64,000 nt of DNA from NCBI GenBank assembly GCA_016212275.1, contig JACRGR010000026.1:1-64000 (forward strand). Reading direction: 5' to 3'. A model generated the notes under the pieces. It searched no databases. It saw nothing but the letters and a program-made list of their open reading frames with translations, and was not told the DNA's origin. Position numbers and translations under genes: made by a program. This document shows positions 1-9,592 of the stretch, piece by piece. The stretch is from Nitrospinota bacterium. Its GTDB lineage: Bacteria > Nitrospinota_A > UBA7883 > JACRGQ01. How positions within the stretch are numbered: position 1 is the stretch's first letter; every line of letters starts with the position of its first letter.

Positions 1-1410
1 CGCGGCACCTCCATTTACTTCGTGGCCGACCATGAGATATTCGGCAAGAACCTGAAGTTCAACTTCAAGACCATCTGCGACCGCGCGGAGAGCAAGGCGT
101 TCATCAACCGCGGCCTGAAATTACTCGTGACCGACACGCGCTCCGGCGAGGCCAAGCGGTTCCACTACGAAAACGGCATATTGGACTACCTGACGAAAGT
201 GCTCGGCGCGCAAAAGGGGATCATGCCCGCGCCGTTCTTCATCAGCGCCGAATCCCCCATCCGGTGCGACGCGGCCCTGCAATGGACGGAGCGCACGGAG
301 AGCCGGATTGAGAGCTACTGCAATTCCATCGCCACCGGCGACGGCGGCACACACGAAGCGGGCCTGCGCAACGCCATCGTGAAAACCCTGCGCGACGTCA
401 TGGAGCGCAAGGCACCGAAGGGCAAGGCAATCGCCATCACCGCGGACGACGCGAAGGAAGGGCTTACCGCCATCCTCTCCGTGCTGGTGGAGCAACCGCA
501 GTTCCAGGGGCAAACGAAAGACCGCCTGAACACGCCGGAAGTGGCGGGACAGGTGGAAAATATCGTCCGCCCCGCGTTCGAGAAGTACCTTATCGAAAAC
601 CCGTCGGTGGCGGACGCGCTCATCGCCCGCGTGGAACTGGCGGCGCGCGCCCGCATGGCAAGCCGTGCGGCGCGGGACGAAGTGCACCGCAAAGGGGCCA
701 TCAGCCACCGCCTCACCCTGCCCGGCAAACTGGCCGACTGCTCGTCCACCGATCCGGAAGACAGCGAACTGTTCATCGTGGAGGGCGACAGCGCGGGCGG
801 CAGTAGCAAACAGGCGCGCGACCGCAAAATACAGGCGATACTCCCGTTGCGCGGCAAGATACTGAACGTGGAGAACGCCGCCGACGCGAAACTGCAAGCC
901 AACGCGGAGATACAGGCTTTGGTGCTTTCCATCGGCACCGGCATCGGCCCGTCGTTCGACATTGCGAAACTGCGCTACAACAAGATCATCATCATGACGG
1001 ACGCCGACGTGGACGGCGCGCACATCAGCGCGCTTTTGCTCACGTTCTTTTTCCGCAATATGCGCCCCCTCATCGAAAACGGCCACATCCACCTGGCCTG
1101 CCCGCCGCTGTACCGCATCATGGTCGGCAAAGAAGAACATTACGCGGCGGACGACGCGGAAAAAGAAAAGATACTCGCCAAATACAAGGGGCGGCACATC
1201 GAAGTCTCCCGCTTCAAAGGATTGGGCGAGATGCCGATGAAAGTGCTGAAAGAGACAACCATGGATACCACCGCGCGCAAACTGATGCGCGTGGTGCTGG
1301 TGGACGAAACCGAAACGGAAAGCGCCTTCAGCCAACTGATGGGCAAGGACGTTCAGGCCCGCTTCAAATTCATACAGGAAAACGCCGCCGGCTTCGACCT
1401 CGATATTTAA
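1..1410 (+). CDS. parE: Type IIA DNA topoisomerase B subunit (ParE/GyrB), 3' part
   Basis: ATPase subunit of a type IIA topoisomerase, which with a ParC or GyrA partner passes duplex DNA through a double-strand break. The reading frame is open from base 1, so the N-terminal ATP-binding GHKL region lies outside the window. Visible are the transducer part (GGTHEAGLR, QTKDRLNTPEV) and the TOPRIM region with EGDSAGGS, the metal-binding DADVDG and LPLRGKILNV, then a C-terminal GLGEM segment. The GGTHEAGLR and LPGKLADCSSTDPE stretches look more like topoisomerase IV ParE than classical GyrB (which has GGTH-L-GF), but the two families are close and GyrB is possible. A GyrA with a GyrA box lies 5 kb downstream. 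Family certain, subtype uncertain. Confidence 0.85.
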   Translation, partial: RGTSIYFVADHEIFGKNLKFNFKTICDRAESKAFINRGLKLLVTDTRSGEAKRFHYENGILDYLTKVLGAQKGIMPAPFFISAESPIRCDAALQWTERTESRIESYCNSIATGDGGTHEAGLRNAIVKTLRDVMERKAPKGKAIAITADDAKEGLTAILSVLVEQPQFQGQTKDRLNTPEVAGQVENIVRPAFEKYLIENPSVADALIARVELAARARMASRAARDEVHRKGAISHRLTLPGKLADCSSTDPEDSELFIVEGDSAGGSSKQARDRKIQAILPLRGKILNVENAADAKLQANAEIQALVLSIGTGIGPSFDIAKLRYNKIIIMTDADVDGAHISALLLTFFFRNMRPLIENGHIHLACPPLYRIMVGKEEHYAADDAEKEKILAKYKGRHIEVSRFKGLGEMPMKVLKETTMDTTARKLMRVVLVDETETESAFSQLMGKDVQARFKFIQENAAGFDLDI

Positions 1411-1480
1411 CCCGGCATTGGTAAGCACTTTGGGGAAACTTTTCTGAAGAAAGCGCCCCCAAACAGCATTCCCCCAACGC

Positions 1481-1509
1481 TTGCCAAGCGGTAGCTTTTG
1501 CGCTACTAT
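1481..1509 (+). promoter_or_regulatory. Promoter of the orphan antitoxin gene
   Basis: TTGCCA at 1481-1486 and TACTAT at 1504-1509 are separated by exactly 17 bases and lie just upstream of a gene with a good ribosome binding site (GGAGAAAG). A small inverted repeat, GTAGC with GCTAC (1491-1506), sits between and across these boxes and could be the autoregulatory operator typical of antitoxin genes; that role is inference. Confidence 0.5.
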
Positions 1510-1529
1510 CAAACACAGGAGAAAGAAAA

Positions 1530-1829
1530 ATGCCGAAGACCTTAAGCTATAAAGACGAACTGATGAAGGTCATCAAGAAGCGCAAGGAAGCGGTGGCCTA
1601 TCTAAATGTAGCGCTGGAAGACGGCGACCCTGAAGTGTTCCTGCTCGCCCTGCGGGACGTGGCGGAAGCCCAAGGGGGAGTTCGCGGTTTGGCGCTCAAA
1701 AGCGGGCTGAACCGCGAGAACCTTTACCGGATACTTTCCAAAAAGGGAAACCCCGAACTCTCCAGCCTCCACACCCTACTCGAGGCGATGGGCTTGAAAT
1801 TCGAGATTAAACTCAAAAAGGCTGGGTAA
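1530..1829 (+). CDS. Putative addiction-module antidote protein (HigA-like, COG3636 type)
   Basis: A 99-residue DNA-binding protein matching the COG3636/TIGR02684 antidote family. An N-terminal AVAYLNVALEDGDPE segment precedes a helix-turn-helix around residues 50-80 (GLNRENLYRILSKKGNPELS), and the length is the family norm. These antidotes normally neutralise a RelE/ParE-fold toxin encoded immediately upstream. Here the 119 bases upstream contain only a promoter and no toxin, and the next gene downstream is a deacetylase, so this antitoxin appears orphaned. The start is supported by GGAGAAAG eight bases before ATG. It may now act as a simple transcriptional regulator. Confidence 0.75.
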   Translation: MPKTLSYKDELMKVIKKRKEAVAYLNVALEDGDPEVFLLALRDVAEAQGGVRGLALKSGLNRENLYRILSKKGNPELSSLHTLLEAMGLKFEIKLKKAG

Positions 1830-1856
1830 AATACAATTGAATCGGGCGATTACCCA

Positions 1857-2780
1857 ATGAAGTTCGGGTATTACTTCTCCCCGCTGTTCTTGGAGCATGA
1901 CACGGGGGAGCATCCCGAAAACGCCGAGCGGCTGGTGGCCATCAACCGCGAAATCGAGAAGATCGTCCCGCGCGCGGAATGGATCGTGCCGCCGGACGCC
2001 GCTTTCGAACAGATAGCCGCGATACACGATGGGGACTACATACATGCCGTGCGGGATGCGTGCGAGGCGGACATCCCCGCGCTGGACCTCGATACGCCGA
2101 TAAGCCCAGAAAGTTACTCTGCGGCGGTGCGCGCGGCGGGGGCGGCCTGCCCCGCGGCGGAATCGGTGATGGCCGGAAAACTTGGCCGCGCGTTTTGCGC
2201 GGTGCGTCCGCCAGGCCACCATGCCGAACGGGCGCGCGCGATGGGGTTTTGCCTGTTCAACAGCGTGGCCATCGCCGCCCGCCACGCGCAATCACGCGGC
2301 GCGAAGAAAGTGGCGATCATTGATTGGGACGTTCACCACGGCAACGGCACGCAACATTCGTTCGAGAGCGACCCGACCGTGATGTACGTCAGCACCCACC
2401 ATATCGGCATTTATCCCGGCACCGGCTACGAGCACGAGAACGGCACCGGCGCGGGGCGCGGGTTCACCGTCAACTACCCGTTGCCCGGCGGCAGTGGCGA
2501 TTCCACATACCTTTCGCTTTTCGAACATTCGCTCGTTCCCCACGTTCGCGCGTTCGCGCCGGACATCATTTTCATCTCCGCCGGGTTCGACGCGCACGAA
2601 TCCGATCCGCTGGGCGGGATGACGATCACCGACGGCGGCTACGCGGGGATGACGGCCCACCTCACCCGGCTTGCGGATGAAGTATGCGGCGGGCGGATAG
2701 TGTCGCTCCTCGAAGGGGGATATAATCTTGCCACGCTCGGCAAAACGGTTGCCGCGCATGTGAAAGGGCTGATGGGATGA
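1857..2780 (+). CDS. Histone deacetylase family protein (AcuC/HDAC-like amidohydrolase)
   Basis: A 307-residue zinc-dependent deacetylase of the arginase/HDAC fold, expected to be cytoplasmic and to remove acyl groups from lysine or polyamine-like substrates. The full signature is present: RPPGHHAE (tandem His charge relay), [10 protein letters not shown] (Asp and His zinc ligands), [16 protein letters not shown] (second Asp ligand) and the C-terminal LLEGGYN. Length is normal for bacterial class II HDAC-like proteins. It overlaps the next gene, a peptide-ABC ATPase, by four bases (ATGA), so the two are translationally coupled, although a functional link is not obvious. The substrate cannot be told from sequence. 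Confidence 0.93.
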   Translation: MKFGYYFSPLFLEHDTGEHPENAERLVAINREIEKIVPRAEWIVPPDAAFEQIAAIHDGDYIHAVRDACEADIPALDLDTPISPESYSAAVRAAGAACPAAESVMAGKLGRAFCAVRPPGHHAERARAMGFCLFNSVAIAARHAQSRGAKKVAIIDWDVHHGNGTQHSFESDPTVMYVSTHHIGIYPGTGYEHENGTGAGRGFTVNYPLPGGSGDSTYLSLFEHSLVPHVRAFAPDIIFISAGFDAHESDPLGGMTITDGGYAGMTAHLTRLADEVCGGRIVSLLEGGYNLATLGKTVAAHVKGLMG

Positions 2781-3760
2781 GCGTGTTATCGGTGGAAGGG
2801 CTGAAAGCCGGATTCCAGACTGATGAGGGGTTCGGGCTGGCGGTGGACGGCGTTACATTTTCGCTGGAGGCGAACGAAACGCTGGGCATCGTGGGTGAAT
2901 CGGGATGCGGCAAGTCGGTCACGGCGCTTGCCATCCTGCGTCTCATCCCTGAACCGCCGGGCAAGATCACCGGCGGCAGGATACTGTTCGAGGGGAAAGA
3001 CATCCTCACCCTTCCGCCCGATGAACTGCGGACCATCCGCGGCAACCGGATAGCGATGATATTCCAGGAGCCGATGACGGCGCTGAACCCGGTGTTCACC
3101 ATCGGGAGCCAGATCGGCGAGGTGTTCCAGATACACCAGGGGGCGAACAAAAAAGAGGCGCGGGAGCGGGCCATCGAGATGCTCCGGCGCGTGAACATCC
3201 CCGACCCCGAAAAACGGGTGGATGACTACCCGCATCAGCTCAGCGGCGGCATGCGCCAGCGCGCCATGATAGCGATGGCGTTGGCGTGCAACCCGGCGGT
3301 GCTGATAGCGGACGAGCCGACCACCGCGCTGGACGTAACCATACAGGCGCAAATCCTCGACCTGATGGATGAGCTGAAGGAGAAGACCGGCACCTCCATC
3401 ATCCTCATCACGCACGACTTGGGGGTGGTGGCGCAACACGCGCAGAGGGTGGCCGTGATGTACGCGGGGAAAATAGTGGAGACCACCACCGTTTCGCAAA
3501 TATTCGCCAATCCGCTCCACCCGTACACCATCGGGTTGATGGAATCCATCCCCGCCATCACCGACGAAGAAGGCGCGCCGCCGAAACGGTTGAAGGAAAT
3601 TCCCGGTATCGTGCCCTCGCTCACCGCGATGCCCGCCGGGTGCCGCTTCAACCCGCGGTGCCCGCATGTGATGGATGTTTGCCGGTCGGTGGAGCCGCCG
3701 CTGGTGGAGATCTCGCCGGGACATTTCGTAGCCTGCCATTTGCACAAGAAATCCGGATAG
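2777..3760 (+). CDS. Oligo/dipeptide ABC transporter ATP-binding protein (OppD/DppD type)
   Basis: A 327-residue ATPase that would energise import of peptides or nickel-type substrates at the inner membrane. Walker A is GESGCGKS, the Q-loop is [10 protein letters not shown], the ABC signature is LSGGMRQR, Walker B is [12 protein letters not shown] and the switch His lies in LITHDLG. The C-terminal oligopeptide-transporter extension is present with its cysteines ([16 protein letters not shown]), which in DppD/OppD family members can bind an iron-sulfur cluster. No permease or substrate-binding gene is adjacent, and the usual OppF partner is absent here, so the rest of the transporter must lie elsewhere. 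Confidence 0.92.
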   Translation: MSVLSVEGLKAGFQTDEGFGLAVDGVTFSLEANETLGIVGESGCGKSVTALAILRLIPEPPGKITGGRILFEGKDILTLPPDELRTIRGNRIAMIFQEPMTALNPVFTIGSQIGEVFQIHQGANKKEARERAIEMLRRVNIPDPEKRVDDYPHQLSGGMRQRAMIAMALACNPAVLIADEPTTALDVTIQAQILDLMDELKEKTGTSIILITHDLGVVAQHAQRVAVMYAGKIVETTTVSQIFANPLHPYTIGLMESIPAITDEEGAPPKRLKEIPGIVPSLTAMPAGCRFNPRCPHVMDVCRSVEPPLVEISPGHFVACHLHKKSG

Positions 3761-3806
3761 AGGCAAGGACTACCCTCCAAATTTCGGATTCCTACCCCTT
3801 GTGTGG

Positions 3807-3812
3807 TATCAT
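3807..3812 (+). promoter_or_regulatory. -10 element of pssA (leaderless configuration)
   Basis: Extended -10 TGG-TATCAT, followed by six bases and then the ATG at 3819. No Shine-Dalgarno sequence fits in that spacing, so transcription would begin at or next to the start codon. Confidence 0.55.
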
Positions 3813-3818
3813 TAGCGG

Positions 3819-4616
3819 ATGCTTGAAGACCAGCTACCTTCAAGGGACAATTCCCCCATGGGGCAAAGGCTCCGCAAGGGGATATTTATCCTCCCGTCGC
3901 TCATCACTACGTTCAGCTTTTTCAGCGGGTTCTACGCCCTGATTGCCGCTTTTAACGGCCTGTACTATAACGCGGCGGTCGCGATCATCCTGGCGGCGCT
4001 GTTCGACTTCCTTGATGGCAAGGTGGCCCGGCTGACCAATACAACCTCCCAATTCGGGATGGAATACGATTCGCTTTCCGACCTGATGTCCTTCGGCATC
4101 GCGCCGGGCTTTTTGGTCTATTCCTGGGCGCTTCAGCCGTTCGGACGCATCGGCTGGATGGCGGCATTCCTGTACGTCATCTGCGGCGCTTTGCGGCTGG
4201 CGCGGTTCAATACGCTGGCGGCCACCGGCAAGGCGTCGGGCCGGTTCGTGGGGCTTCCCATCCCGGCGGCGGCGATGGTGATAGCCTCAATGATCATCAT
4301 GACCAAAGACCTGCTCCTGTTGGAGAAGCTTAACCCATTCATCCTCGTCGGCACGGTGTATGTGCTGGCGTTTTTGATGGTGAGCAACGTGCGCTATTTC
4401 AGCGCCAAGCAACTCGATTTCCACCGGCGGAGGCCGTTCGGCATCCTGGTTTTCATGGTGCTTTCGGTTTACATACTGGCCGTTATACCGGAACTGATGC
4501 TCTTTATCGTGGCCATCGGGTACGCCGCTTCCGGCCCGGTGGAATGGTTCTGGGGCCTTTTACACGGCAAAAAGGAACCCGCCGACCCCTCCGAAGCCCT
4601 GCACCCGCATCAATAA
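3819..4616 (+). CDS. pssA: CDP-diacylglycerol--serine O-phosphatidyltransferase
   Basis: An integral membrane enzyme that makes phosphatidylserine from CDP-diacylglycerol and serine, the first step to phosphatidylethanolamine. The CDP-alcohol phosphatidyltransferase motif is complete: DG-x2-AR-x8-G-x3-D-x3-D, seen as DGKVARL through EYDSLSD (around residues 65-90). Several hydrophobic helices follow and the length (265 aa) is typical of type II PssA. The ATG at 3819 sits six bases after a TATCAT -10 box and lacks a ribosome binding site. An internal ATG at 3858 is the alternative start, but it also lacks a convincing one. A rho-independent terminator follows the gene. Confidence 0.9.
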   Translation: MLEDQLPSRDNSPMGQRLRKGIFILPSLITTFSFFSGFYALIAAFNGLYYNAAVAIILAALFDFLDGKVARLTNTTSQFGMEYDSLSDLMSFGIAPGFLVYSWALQPFGRIGWMAAFLYVICGALRLARFNTLAATGKASGRFVGLPIPAAAMVIASMIIMTKDLLLLEKLNPFILVGTVYVLAFLMVSNVRYFSAKQLDFHRRRPFGILVFMVLSVYILAVIPELMLFIVAIGYAASGPVEWFWGLLHGKKEPADPSEALHPHQ

Positions 4617-4723
4617 CCGGTAATCGCATTTTCCAAGTTCATATACGCGGTGCAATCATTTAACTCATTCGCATTGAATGTTTTTTGGGACCGTTTCCCC
4701 CCTTTGAAGGGGGGGGGTAGAGT

Positions 4724-4754
4724 GTTGGGCCGCCCGGAGGCGGCCCAACCTTTT
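4724..4754 (+). terminator. Rho-independent terminator after pssA
   Basis: A perfect 11-bp stem (4724-4734 with 4739-4749), a CGGA tetraloop and then CTTTT. It lies between pssA and the convergent small minus-strand gene. A second G/C palindrome, CCCCCC-TTTGAA-GGGGGG, lies just upstream at about 4696-4714. Confidence 0.75.
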
Positions 4755-4777
4755 CAGGCCTGACGAGTGGGGACTTA

Positions 4778-4990
4778 TCAGGCCTTAATATTCATCTTCT
4801 TTTGAGGGGATCGGGCGTACTGCTCGGCCTTGTTGTTGAAGCTCTCGACCGTGCTTTTCACTACCTTTTCGTTCAGCTTTATGTTCTGGCCCATCTCCCG
4901 CAGACGCCCCGCCGGTTTTTGCACCCGCATAGCGCTACCGGAAAAAGTGTTCGGCACCCCGGTTCCCATAGTGGGCAGTTTTATTTGCAT
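4778..4990 (-). CDS. Small hypothetical protein (70 aa)
   Basis: Not a recognised family. ATG at 4990 is preceded eight bases upstream by AAAGGAG, an excellent ribosome binding site, so I prefer it over the GTG at 4999. The protein is basic and hydrophilic (M-QIKLPTMGTGVPNTF near the start, ending KKMNIKA), has no membrane segment or cysteine and could contain one amphipathic helix in the middle. A plus-strand reading frame over the same bases (4802-5065) has no initiation signal and is rejected. It is transcribed convergently with pssA and divergently from the FmdB-like gene. Confidence 0.6.
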   Translation of the reverse strand: MQIKLPTMGTGVPNTFSGSAMRVQKPAGRLREMGQNIKLNEKVVKSTVESFNNKAEQYARSPQKKMNIKA

Positions 4991-5094
4991 ATCGTTCACT
5001 CCTTTAAACGATGTCTTCCGGTTTCCCTATCGGCGGATAAAACAGGGAACTTGATAGTTAATTAAAAATGCGTACAATTTGTCTGGAGGCCAAT

Positions 5095-5337
5095 ATGCCA
5101 ATATACGAATACCGCCACTTGACAAAGCCGGATAAATGCAAGGAAGAGTTTGAATTAATTGAGACTATCTCCGCCACGCCGCTGAAAAATTGCCCCGAGT
5201 GCGGCCAGCCGGTAGAGCGGATGATGTCCCGGTTTTCCGCCAAGGATAATATCCTGGCCGATAACAACCTGAAGGACAAAGGGTTCACCAAACTGGTGCG
5301 GGACGACGAAAAAGGCGGCTACCGGAAAGTCGTCTAA
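5095..5337 (+). CDS. FmdB-family small zinc-ribbon protein
   Basis: An 80-residue protein beginning MPIYEYR, the hallmark of the FmdB/CxxC putative regulatory family (PF09723). GGAGG lies five bases before ATG 5095, and a likely promoter (TTGATA, then TACAAT 16 bases on) precedes it. The family normally has two CxxC knuckles. Here the second (CPECG) is present, but the first is reduced to a single Cys in PDKCKEEFE, so the zinc site is incomplete or shared between subunits. Function of the family is poorly defined; FmdB itself was linked to formamidase expression. Confidence 0.8.
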   Translation: MPIYEYRHLTKPDKCKEEFELIETISATPLKNCPECGQPVERMMSRFSAKDNILADNNLKDKGFTKLVRDDEKGGYRKVV

Positions 5338-5741
5338 GCCGGGTGCCACCCGGTAGGGATGACCGCAAAGCTGAAACGCGGAGCGCAACTTTTCTCCCGG
5401 TTCCCTTTTTTTAATCGCAACACTCGCCATCCGTCGCACGAAAAAAAGTCGGGGGCGTGATGTCCGGCGTTTGTAATCAAAGGTCGCGGACACCGGGCAG
5501 GTTCCGGCTTGTCAGGCGCAATCCAGTCCAAAGCCTTTCCGCCCCTTCCTTTGCCCACCGGTCATTACTCCGCTGGACATAACTTATTGATAGCAAAGAA
5601 TATACCACCGCCCCCTAATATTAAGTTATTAATAAACAATGGCTTGCCATCAGGGGGATTTCTGATATATCCGCATTTTTCGTAGCGGATTCCTTAAATT
5701 AATCCCCCGCCTACCGCCATTTTGCATGTTAAGATTTTGGC
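5338..5741. other. Intergenic region without a convincing gene
   Basis: About 400 bases. It starts with a short perfect hairpin (CCGGGT-GCC-ACCCGG, 5339-5353) directly after the FmdB-like stop. The rest has an A-rich run (5444-5450) and AT-rich sequence from 5580 on that probably contains the promoter of the NYN gene. Possible reading frames on the minus strand lack start signals. I compared it by eye with common riboswitches and saw no match. Confidence 0.5.
5730..5735 (+). promoter_or_regulatory. -10 element of the NYN gene (leaderless configuration)
   Basis: TGT-TAAGAT (extended -10, weak hexamer) followed by six bases and the GTG start at 5742, with no ribosome binding site. Confidence 0.4.
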
Positions 5742-6254
5742 GTGATAGACCAAAAGAAAATCAATAAATACCCGCGCAAATTCCTGGAGCACCAGAAGGT
5801 GGGCATCTTCGTGGATGCCGAGAACGTGGAGATGAGCGGGTTCAACATCTATGGCGGACGCACCGATTATAAAAAACTGGTCGAGACGATCGGCGGCGTT
5901 CGGCAGGTGATCCGGATAATTTATTACAAGCCGCAACACAAGGAAATCAGCGAGGACTTCAAGAAATTCTGGTTCGACCTCGGCGGCGAAATTAAACAGC
6001 CGGTGAAAAACGCCGACGCATTCCTCACCATTGACGCGGTGACGCTTGCGGACAAGCTGGACGTGATCGTCCTCGTCGGCGGAGACAAGGACTACCTTCC
6101 CCTGCTGTGGTATGTAAAATCGCGCGGGTGCAAAACGGAGGTTTGGAGCTACCCGGAGACGACCTCCGCCGTATTGCAAGAGGCCGCCGATTCCTATTAC
6201 GGGATGGATGAAACCTACATAATCAAGGACGCGCCGCGCCGGAAAAAGGCATAA
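5742..6254 (+). CDS. NYN domain protein (LabA/DUF88-like putative RNase)
   Basis: A 170-residue PIN-fold protein of the NYN family, predicted to cleave RNA in the cytoplasm with metal bound by conserved acids. Visible are the N-terminal GIFVDAENV (first Asp), a central LTIDAVTLADKLDVIVLVGG and the C-terminal GDKDYLPLL, where the two Asp complete the acidic pocket. Length and layout match LabA-type proteins (PF01936). The start is GTG, chosen because a TAAGAT box lies six bases before it, in the leaderless pattern seen elsewhere in this window. It is followed 117 bases later by gyrA. Confidence 0.88.
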   Translation: MIDQKKINKYPRKFLEHQKVGIFVDAENVEMSGFNIYGGRTDYKKLVETIGGVRQVIRIIYYKPQHKEISEDFKKFWFDLGGEIKQPVKNADAFLTIDAVTLADKLDVIVLVGGDKDYLPLLWYVKSRGCKTEVWSYPETTSAVLQEAADSYYGMDETYIIKDAPRRKKA

Positions 6255-6371
6255 CGTCCCTCCGGAGGCAATGGCCAATCCGGACAATCTCTATTTGCTT
6301 GAAAAGTATTCGATTACACCCCCAATTACCGCTGTTCAACACCCCCCCGGTTTGATAGACTACTGCGGATA

Positions 6372-8807
6372 ATGGAACACGAAAATCTGCGTCAAATCCC
6401 GGTAAACATCGAAGACGAAATGCGCTCTTCGTACCTCGATTACGCCATGAGCGTGATCGTGGGGCGCGCGCTTCCGGACGTGCGCGACGGGCTGAAGCCG
6501 GTGCACCGGCGCGCGCTATTCGCCATGCACGAGATGGGGAACACCCATTCGAAAGCGTACAAGAAATCGGCCCGCATCGTGGGCGACGTCATCGGCAAAT
6601 ACCATCCGCACGGCGACACGGCGGTGTACGACACCATCGTGCGGCTGGCGCAGGATTTTTCGATGCGCTACCCGCTGGTGGACGGACAGGGAAACTTCGG
6701 CAGTATAGACGGCGACGCGGCGGCGGCCATGCGGTACACCGAAGTGCGCATGCACCGCCTGTCGGACGAGATGACCGCCGACCTGGACAAGGACACGGTG
6801 GATTTTTCGCCGAACTACGACGCCTCGTTGCAGGAGCCGGTGGTGCTCCCGTGCCGGTTCCCGAACCTTTTGGTGAACGGGTCCTCCGGCATCGCGGTGG
6901 GCATGACGACCAACATTCCGCCGCACAACCTGGTGGATACCTGCAAGGCGGTAAACCACATAATAGACAACCCGGACTGCACCGTGGACGACCTCATCAA
7001 CATCGTGAAGGGGCCGGACTTCCCCACGGCGGGCATCATCCGCGGGCGATCCGGCATCTACTCCGCCTATCGCACGGGGCGCGGACACCTGACCATGCGC
7101 GCCCGCGTGGAGTTCGAGACCACCAAGCGCGGGAGTGAAAACATCATCATCACCGAGTTCCCCTACCAGGTGAACAAGGCGCGCACGCTGGAGCGCATTG
7201 CCGAACTGGTGCGCGATAAGAAGATCGTCGGCATCTCCGACATTCGGGACGAATCGGACCGCAACGGCATCCGCGTGGTGGTCGAGCTTAAACGAGACGC
7301 GGTGGCCAACGTGGTGCTCAATCAGTTGTACAAGCACACCCAATTGCAGGACACCTTCGGCGTCATCATGATCGCGCTGGTGAACCGCCAGCCGAAACTT
7401 TTGAACCTCAAGGAAATGCTCACCCATTTCATCGAGCACCGCCGCGTGGTCATCACCCGCCGGACGCTGTTCGACCTGGACAAGGCGAAAGCGCGCGAGC
7501 ACCTGCTGGAAGGGCTGAAGATCGCGGTGGACAATATAGACGAAGTGGTGGCGCTCATCCGCAAAAGCGCGTCGCCCGCCGAAGCGCAGACCGGCCTCAT
7601 GGCGCGCTTTTCGCTCTCCGAAGTGCAGGCCAAGGCGATACTCGACATGCGCCTGCACCGCCTCACCGGGCTGGAGCGGCAGAAGATCGTGGATGAACTG
7701 GCCGAAGTGCGCAAGGAGATCGAGCGGCTCATTTTCATCCGCGACAACGAGGCGGAAAAGTACAAGATCATCAAGCAGGAGTCGGACGAGATAGCGAAAA
7801 AGTTCGGCGACGAACGCCGCACCGCCATCGAAGAGGCGGACGGCGAAGAACTGCAGGACGAAGACCTGATAGCGGAAGAGGACGTGGTGGTCATCCTCAC
7901 GCAGGGGGGCTACATCAAGCGCGTGCCGCTGGACGTGTACCGCGCGCAAAGGCGCGGCGGCAAGGGCGTGAAGTCCATAGACGTGAAGGAAGAGGACGTG
8001 GTGGTGCGGGTGTTCGTGGCGTCCACCCATTCACATCTGCTCATTTTCACCTCGGCGGGAAAAGTGTACCGCGTGAAGGCGTGGGAAATACCCCCCGCCA
8101 GCCGGGTGGCGCGCGGCAAATCGCTGGTGAACTTCCTCGGCATCTCGGCGGAGGAAAAAGTCACGGGCGTTTTCTCCATCCGCGATTTCAACGAGGCCGG
8201 GCGCAACCTGGTGCTCGCCACGAAGAACGGCACGGTGAAAAAGACCGCGCTGGCCGAATACGCGAACATCCACACGAAAGGGATCATCGCCATTCTCCTG
8301 CAAGAGGGGGACGAACTGGCCGGCGTGGGCATCACCACCGGCGACAGTTGCATCTTCATCGGGTCGGCCCAGGGGCAGGCCATAAAGTTCCACGAAAAGG
8401 ACGCGCGCGCGATGGGGCGGCGGACCGCCGGCGTGCGCGGCATCGAACTGGACGAAGGGGACAGCGTGGTGGGGCTGGAAGTGATAACCCCCGACGACGT
8501 TATCCTCACCGTCACCGAAAACGGTTTCGGCAAGCGGACCCCCGTTTCCGAATACCGCCTGCAGTCGCGCGGCGGCAAGGGGGTCATAAACATCATCGCG
8601 TCGGAACGCAACGGCAAAGTGGTCAGCCTGAAATCGGTGAAGGACGACAACGAGATATTGCTCATCACCACCGACGGTCAGGCGATCCGCACCCGCGTGA
8701 ACGAAATTTCCGTCATCGGCCGGAACACGCAAGGGGTGAAACTATTGGACACCGAGGGGACCAGCAAGGTCATCTCCCTGGCGGTCATCGAAGAGGACAA
8801 GGACTGA
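6372..8807 (+). CDS. gyrA: DNA gyrase subunit A
   Basis: An 811-residue breakage-reunion subunit of gyrase. The N-terminal winged-helix contains [10 protein letters not shown] with the catalytic Tyr near residue 122. The quinolone-resistance region reads [17 protein letters not shown], with Thr (not Ser) at the usual Ser83 position and Asp in place of the Asp87 region residue. The C-terminal beta-pinwheel carries a GyrA box (QRRGGKG), the mark of true gyrase rather than ParC. A box-like SRGGKGV recurs near residue 735. The upstream region has TAGACT ten bases before the ATG and no ribosome binding site. The gene ends four bases before the TPR lipoprotein gene. Confidence 0.96.
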   Translation: MEHENLRQIPVNIEDEMRSSYLDYAMSVIVGRALPDVRDGLKPVHRRALFAMHEMGNTHSKAYKKSARIVGDVIGKYHPHGDTAVYDTIVRLAQDFSMRYPLVDGQGNFGSIDGDAAAAMRYTEVRMHRLSDEMTADLDKDTVDFSPNYDASLQEPVVLPCRFPNLLVNGSSGIAVGMTTNIPPHNLVDTCKAVNHIIDNPDCTVDDLINIVKGPDFPTAGIIRGRSGIYSAYRTGRGHLTMRARVEFETTKRGSENIIITEFPYQVNKARTLERIAELVRDKKIVGISDIRDESDRNGIRVVVELKRDAVANVVLNQLYKHTQLQDTFGVIMIALVNRQPKLLNLKEMLTHFIEHRRVVITRRTLFDLDKAKAREHLLEGLKIAVDNIDEVVALIRKSASPAEAQTGLMARFSLSEVQAKAILDMRLHRLTGLERQKIVDELAEVRKEIERLIFIRDNEAEKYKIIKQESDEIAKKFGDERRTAIEEADGEELQDEDLIAEEDVVVILTQGGYIKRVPLDVYRAQRRGGKGVKSIDVKEEDVVVRVFVASTHSHLLIFTSAGKVYRVKAWEIPPASRVARGKSLVNFLGISAEEKVTGVFSIRDFNEAGRNLVLATKNGTVKKTALAEYANIHTKGIIAILLQEGDELAGVGITTGDSCIFIGSAQGQAIKFHEKDARAMGRRTAGVRGIELDEGDSVVGLEVITPDDVILTVTENGFGKRTPVSEYRLQSRGGKGVINIIASERNGKVVSLKSVKDDNEILLITTDGQAIRTRVNEISVIGRNTQGVKLLDTEGTSKVISLAVIEEDKD

Positions 8808-8811
8808 CGAA

Positions 8812-9588
8812 ATGCGCCGCTTGCTCTTCCTCGTTCTCGCCGTGGCGCTGACCGCCGGATGTTTCCGCGCCACCAACCTGATGCACGAGGCGGAAAGCCT
8901 GTACCTGCGGAACCAATACCGCGAGGCCGTGCGCGTCTTTTTACAGATCGTGGACCGCTACCCCGGAAGCCCTGAAGCGGAGACCGCGCTTTTGCGGGTG
9001 GGGCAGACCTTCATGCTGAACCTTGCCGACCCCCAAAACGCTCTGGAATACTTCGGCAGGCTGGTGAGCGAATACCCCAACGGCGAAAAGGCGGTGCAGG
9101 CGCATGAACTGATGGCACAGATATACGAGCGCACCCTGCGCGATTATGACCATGCGGTGGAACAATACCGCATCCTTCTGGACATGGGGGCCGGGCCGGA
9201 CCCGGAACGCTACATGCTCGGCATCGGCCGCTGTTTCTACCTGAAAGAGGACTACAAACAGGCGATCGCCGAATTCCGCAGGCTGGTGGACACCCGCCCA
9301 AGCAGTCCCTATGTGCCGGAAGCGGAATACCAGATAGCCAACTGCTACTTCGTGGCGAACAAGTGCGACGACGCGATAAAACAGTACAACAGGGTTCTGG
9401 AAAAATACCCGGCCACGAAATACAAGAACGACATCTTCCTCTCGCTCGGCGTGTGCATGGAGGACAAGGAAGACTACACCACCGCGCTGAAGTACTACCG
9501 CGACCTGGAGAACACCTACGAGAATAAGGCGCTCATAAAGAAACGGATAGATTCGGTGATGACCCGGATGCGGGACAAGCACCGGTAA
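8812..9588 (+). CDS. TPR-repeat outer-membrane-type lipoprotein (BamD/YbgF-like)
   Basis: A 258-residue lipoprotein. A signal peptide ends in LTAGC, so Cys17 would be lipidated. It is followed by five to six tetratricopeptide repeats (for example [27 protein letters not shown]-type helices, [15 protein letters not shown]). BamD and YbgF/CpoB share this layout, but diagnostic BamD features are not clear. It probably scaffolds protein contacts in the periplasm or outer membrane. It sits between gyrA (4-base gap) and serS (4-base gap), so the three are probably co-transcribed. Confidence 0.8.
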   Translation: MRRLLFLVLAVALTAGCFRATNLMHEAESLYLRNQYREAVRVFLQIVDRYPGSPEAETALLRVGQTFMLNLADPQNALEYFGRLVSEYPNGEKAVQAHELMAQIYERTLRDYDHAVEQYRILLDMGAGPDPERYMLGIGRCFYLKEDYKQAIAEFRRLVDTRPSSPYVPEAEYQIANCYFVANKCDDAIKQYNRVLEKYPATKYKNDIFLSLGVCMEDKEDYTTALKYYRDLENTYENKALIKKRIDSVMTRMRDKHR

Positions 9589-9592
9589 AGAC

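Noticed and set aside
4802-5065. Plus-strand 87-aa frame over 4802-5065
   Set aside because: No ribosome binding site; the minus-strand 70-aa gene has an excellent one and the correct spacing.
5338-5741. Riboswitch in the gap after the FmdB-like gene
   Set aside because: GCAAAGC and hairpin features hinted at a c-di-GMP or cobalamin element, but the order and conserved cores do not match any that I know.
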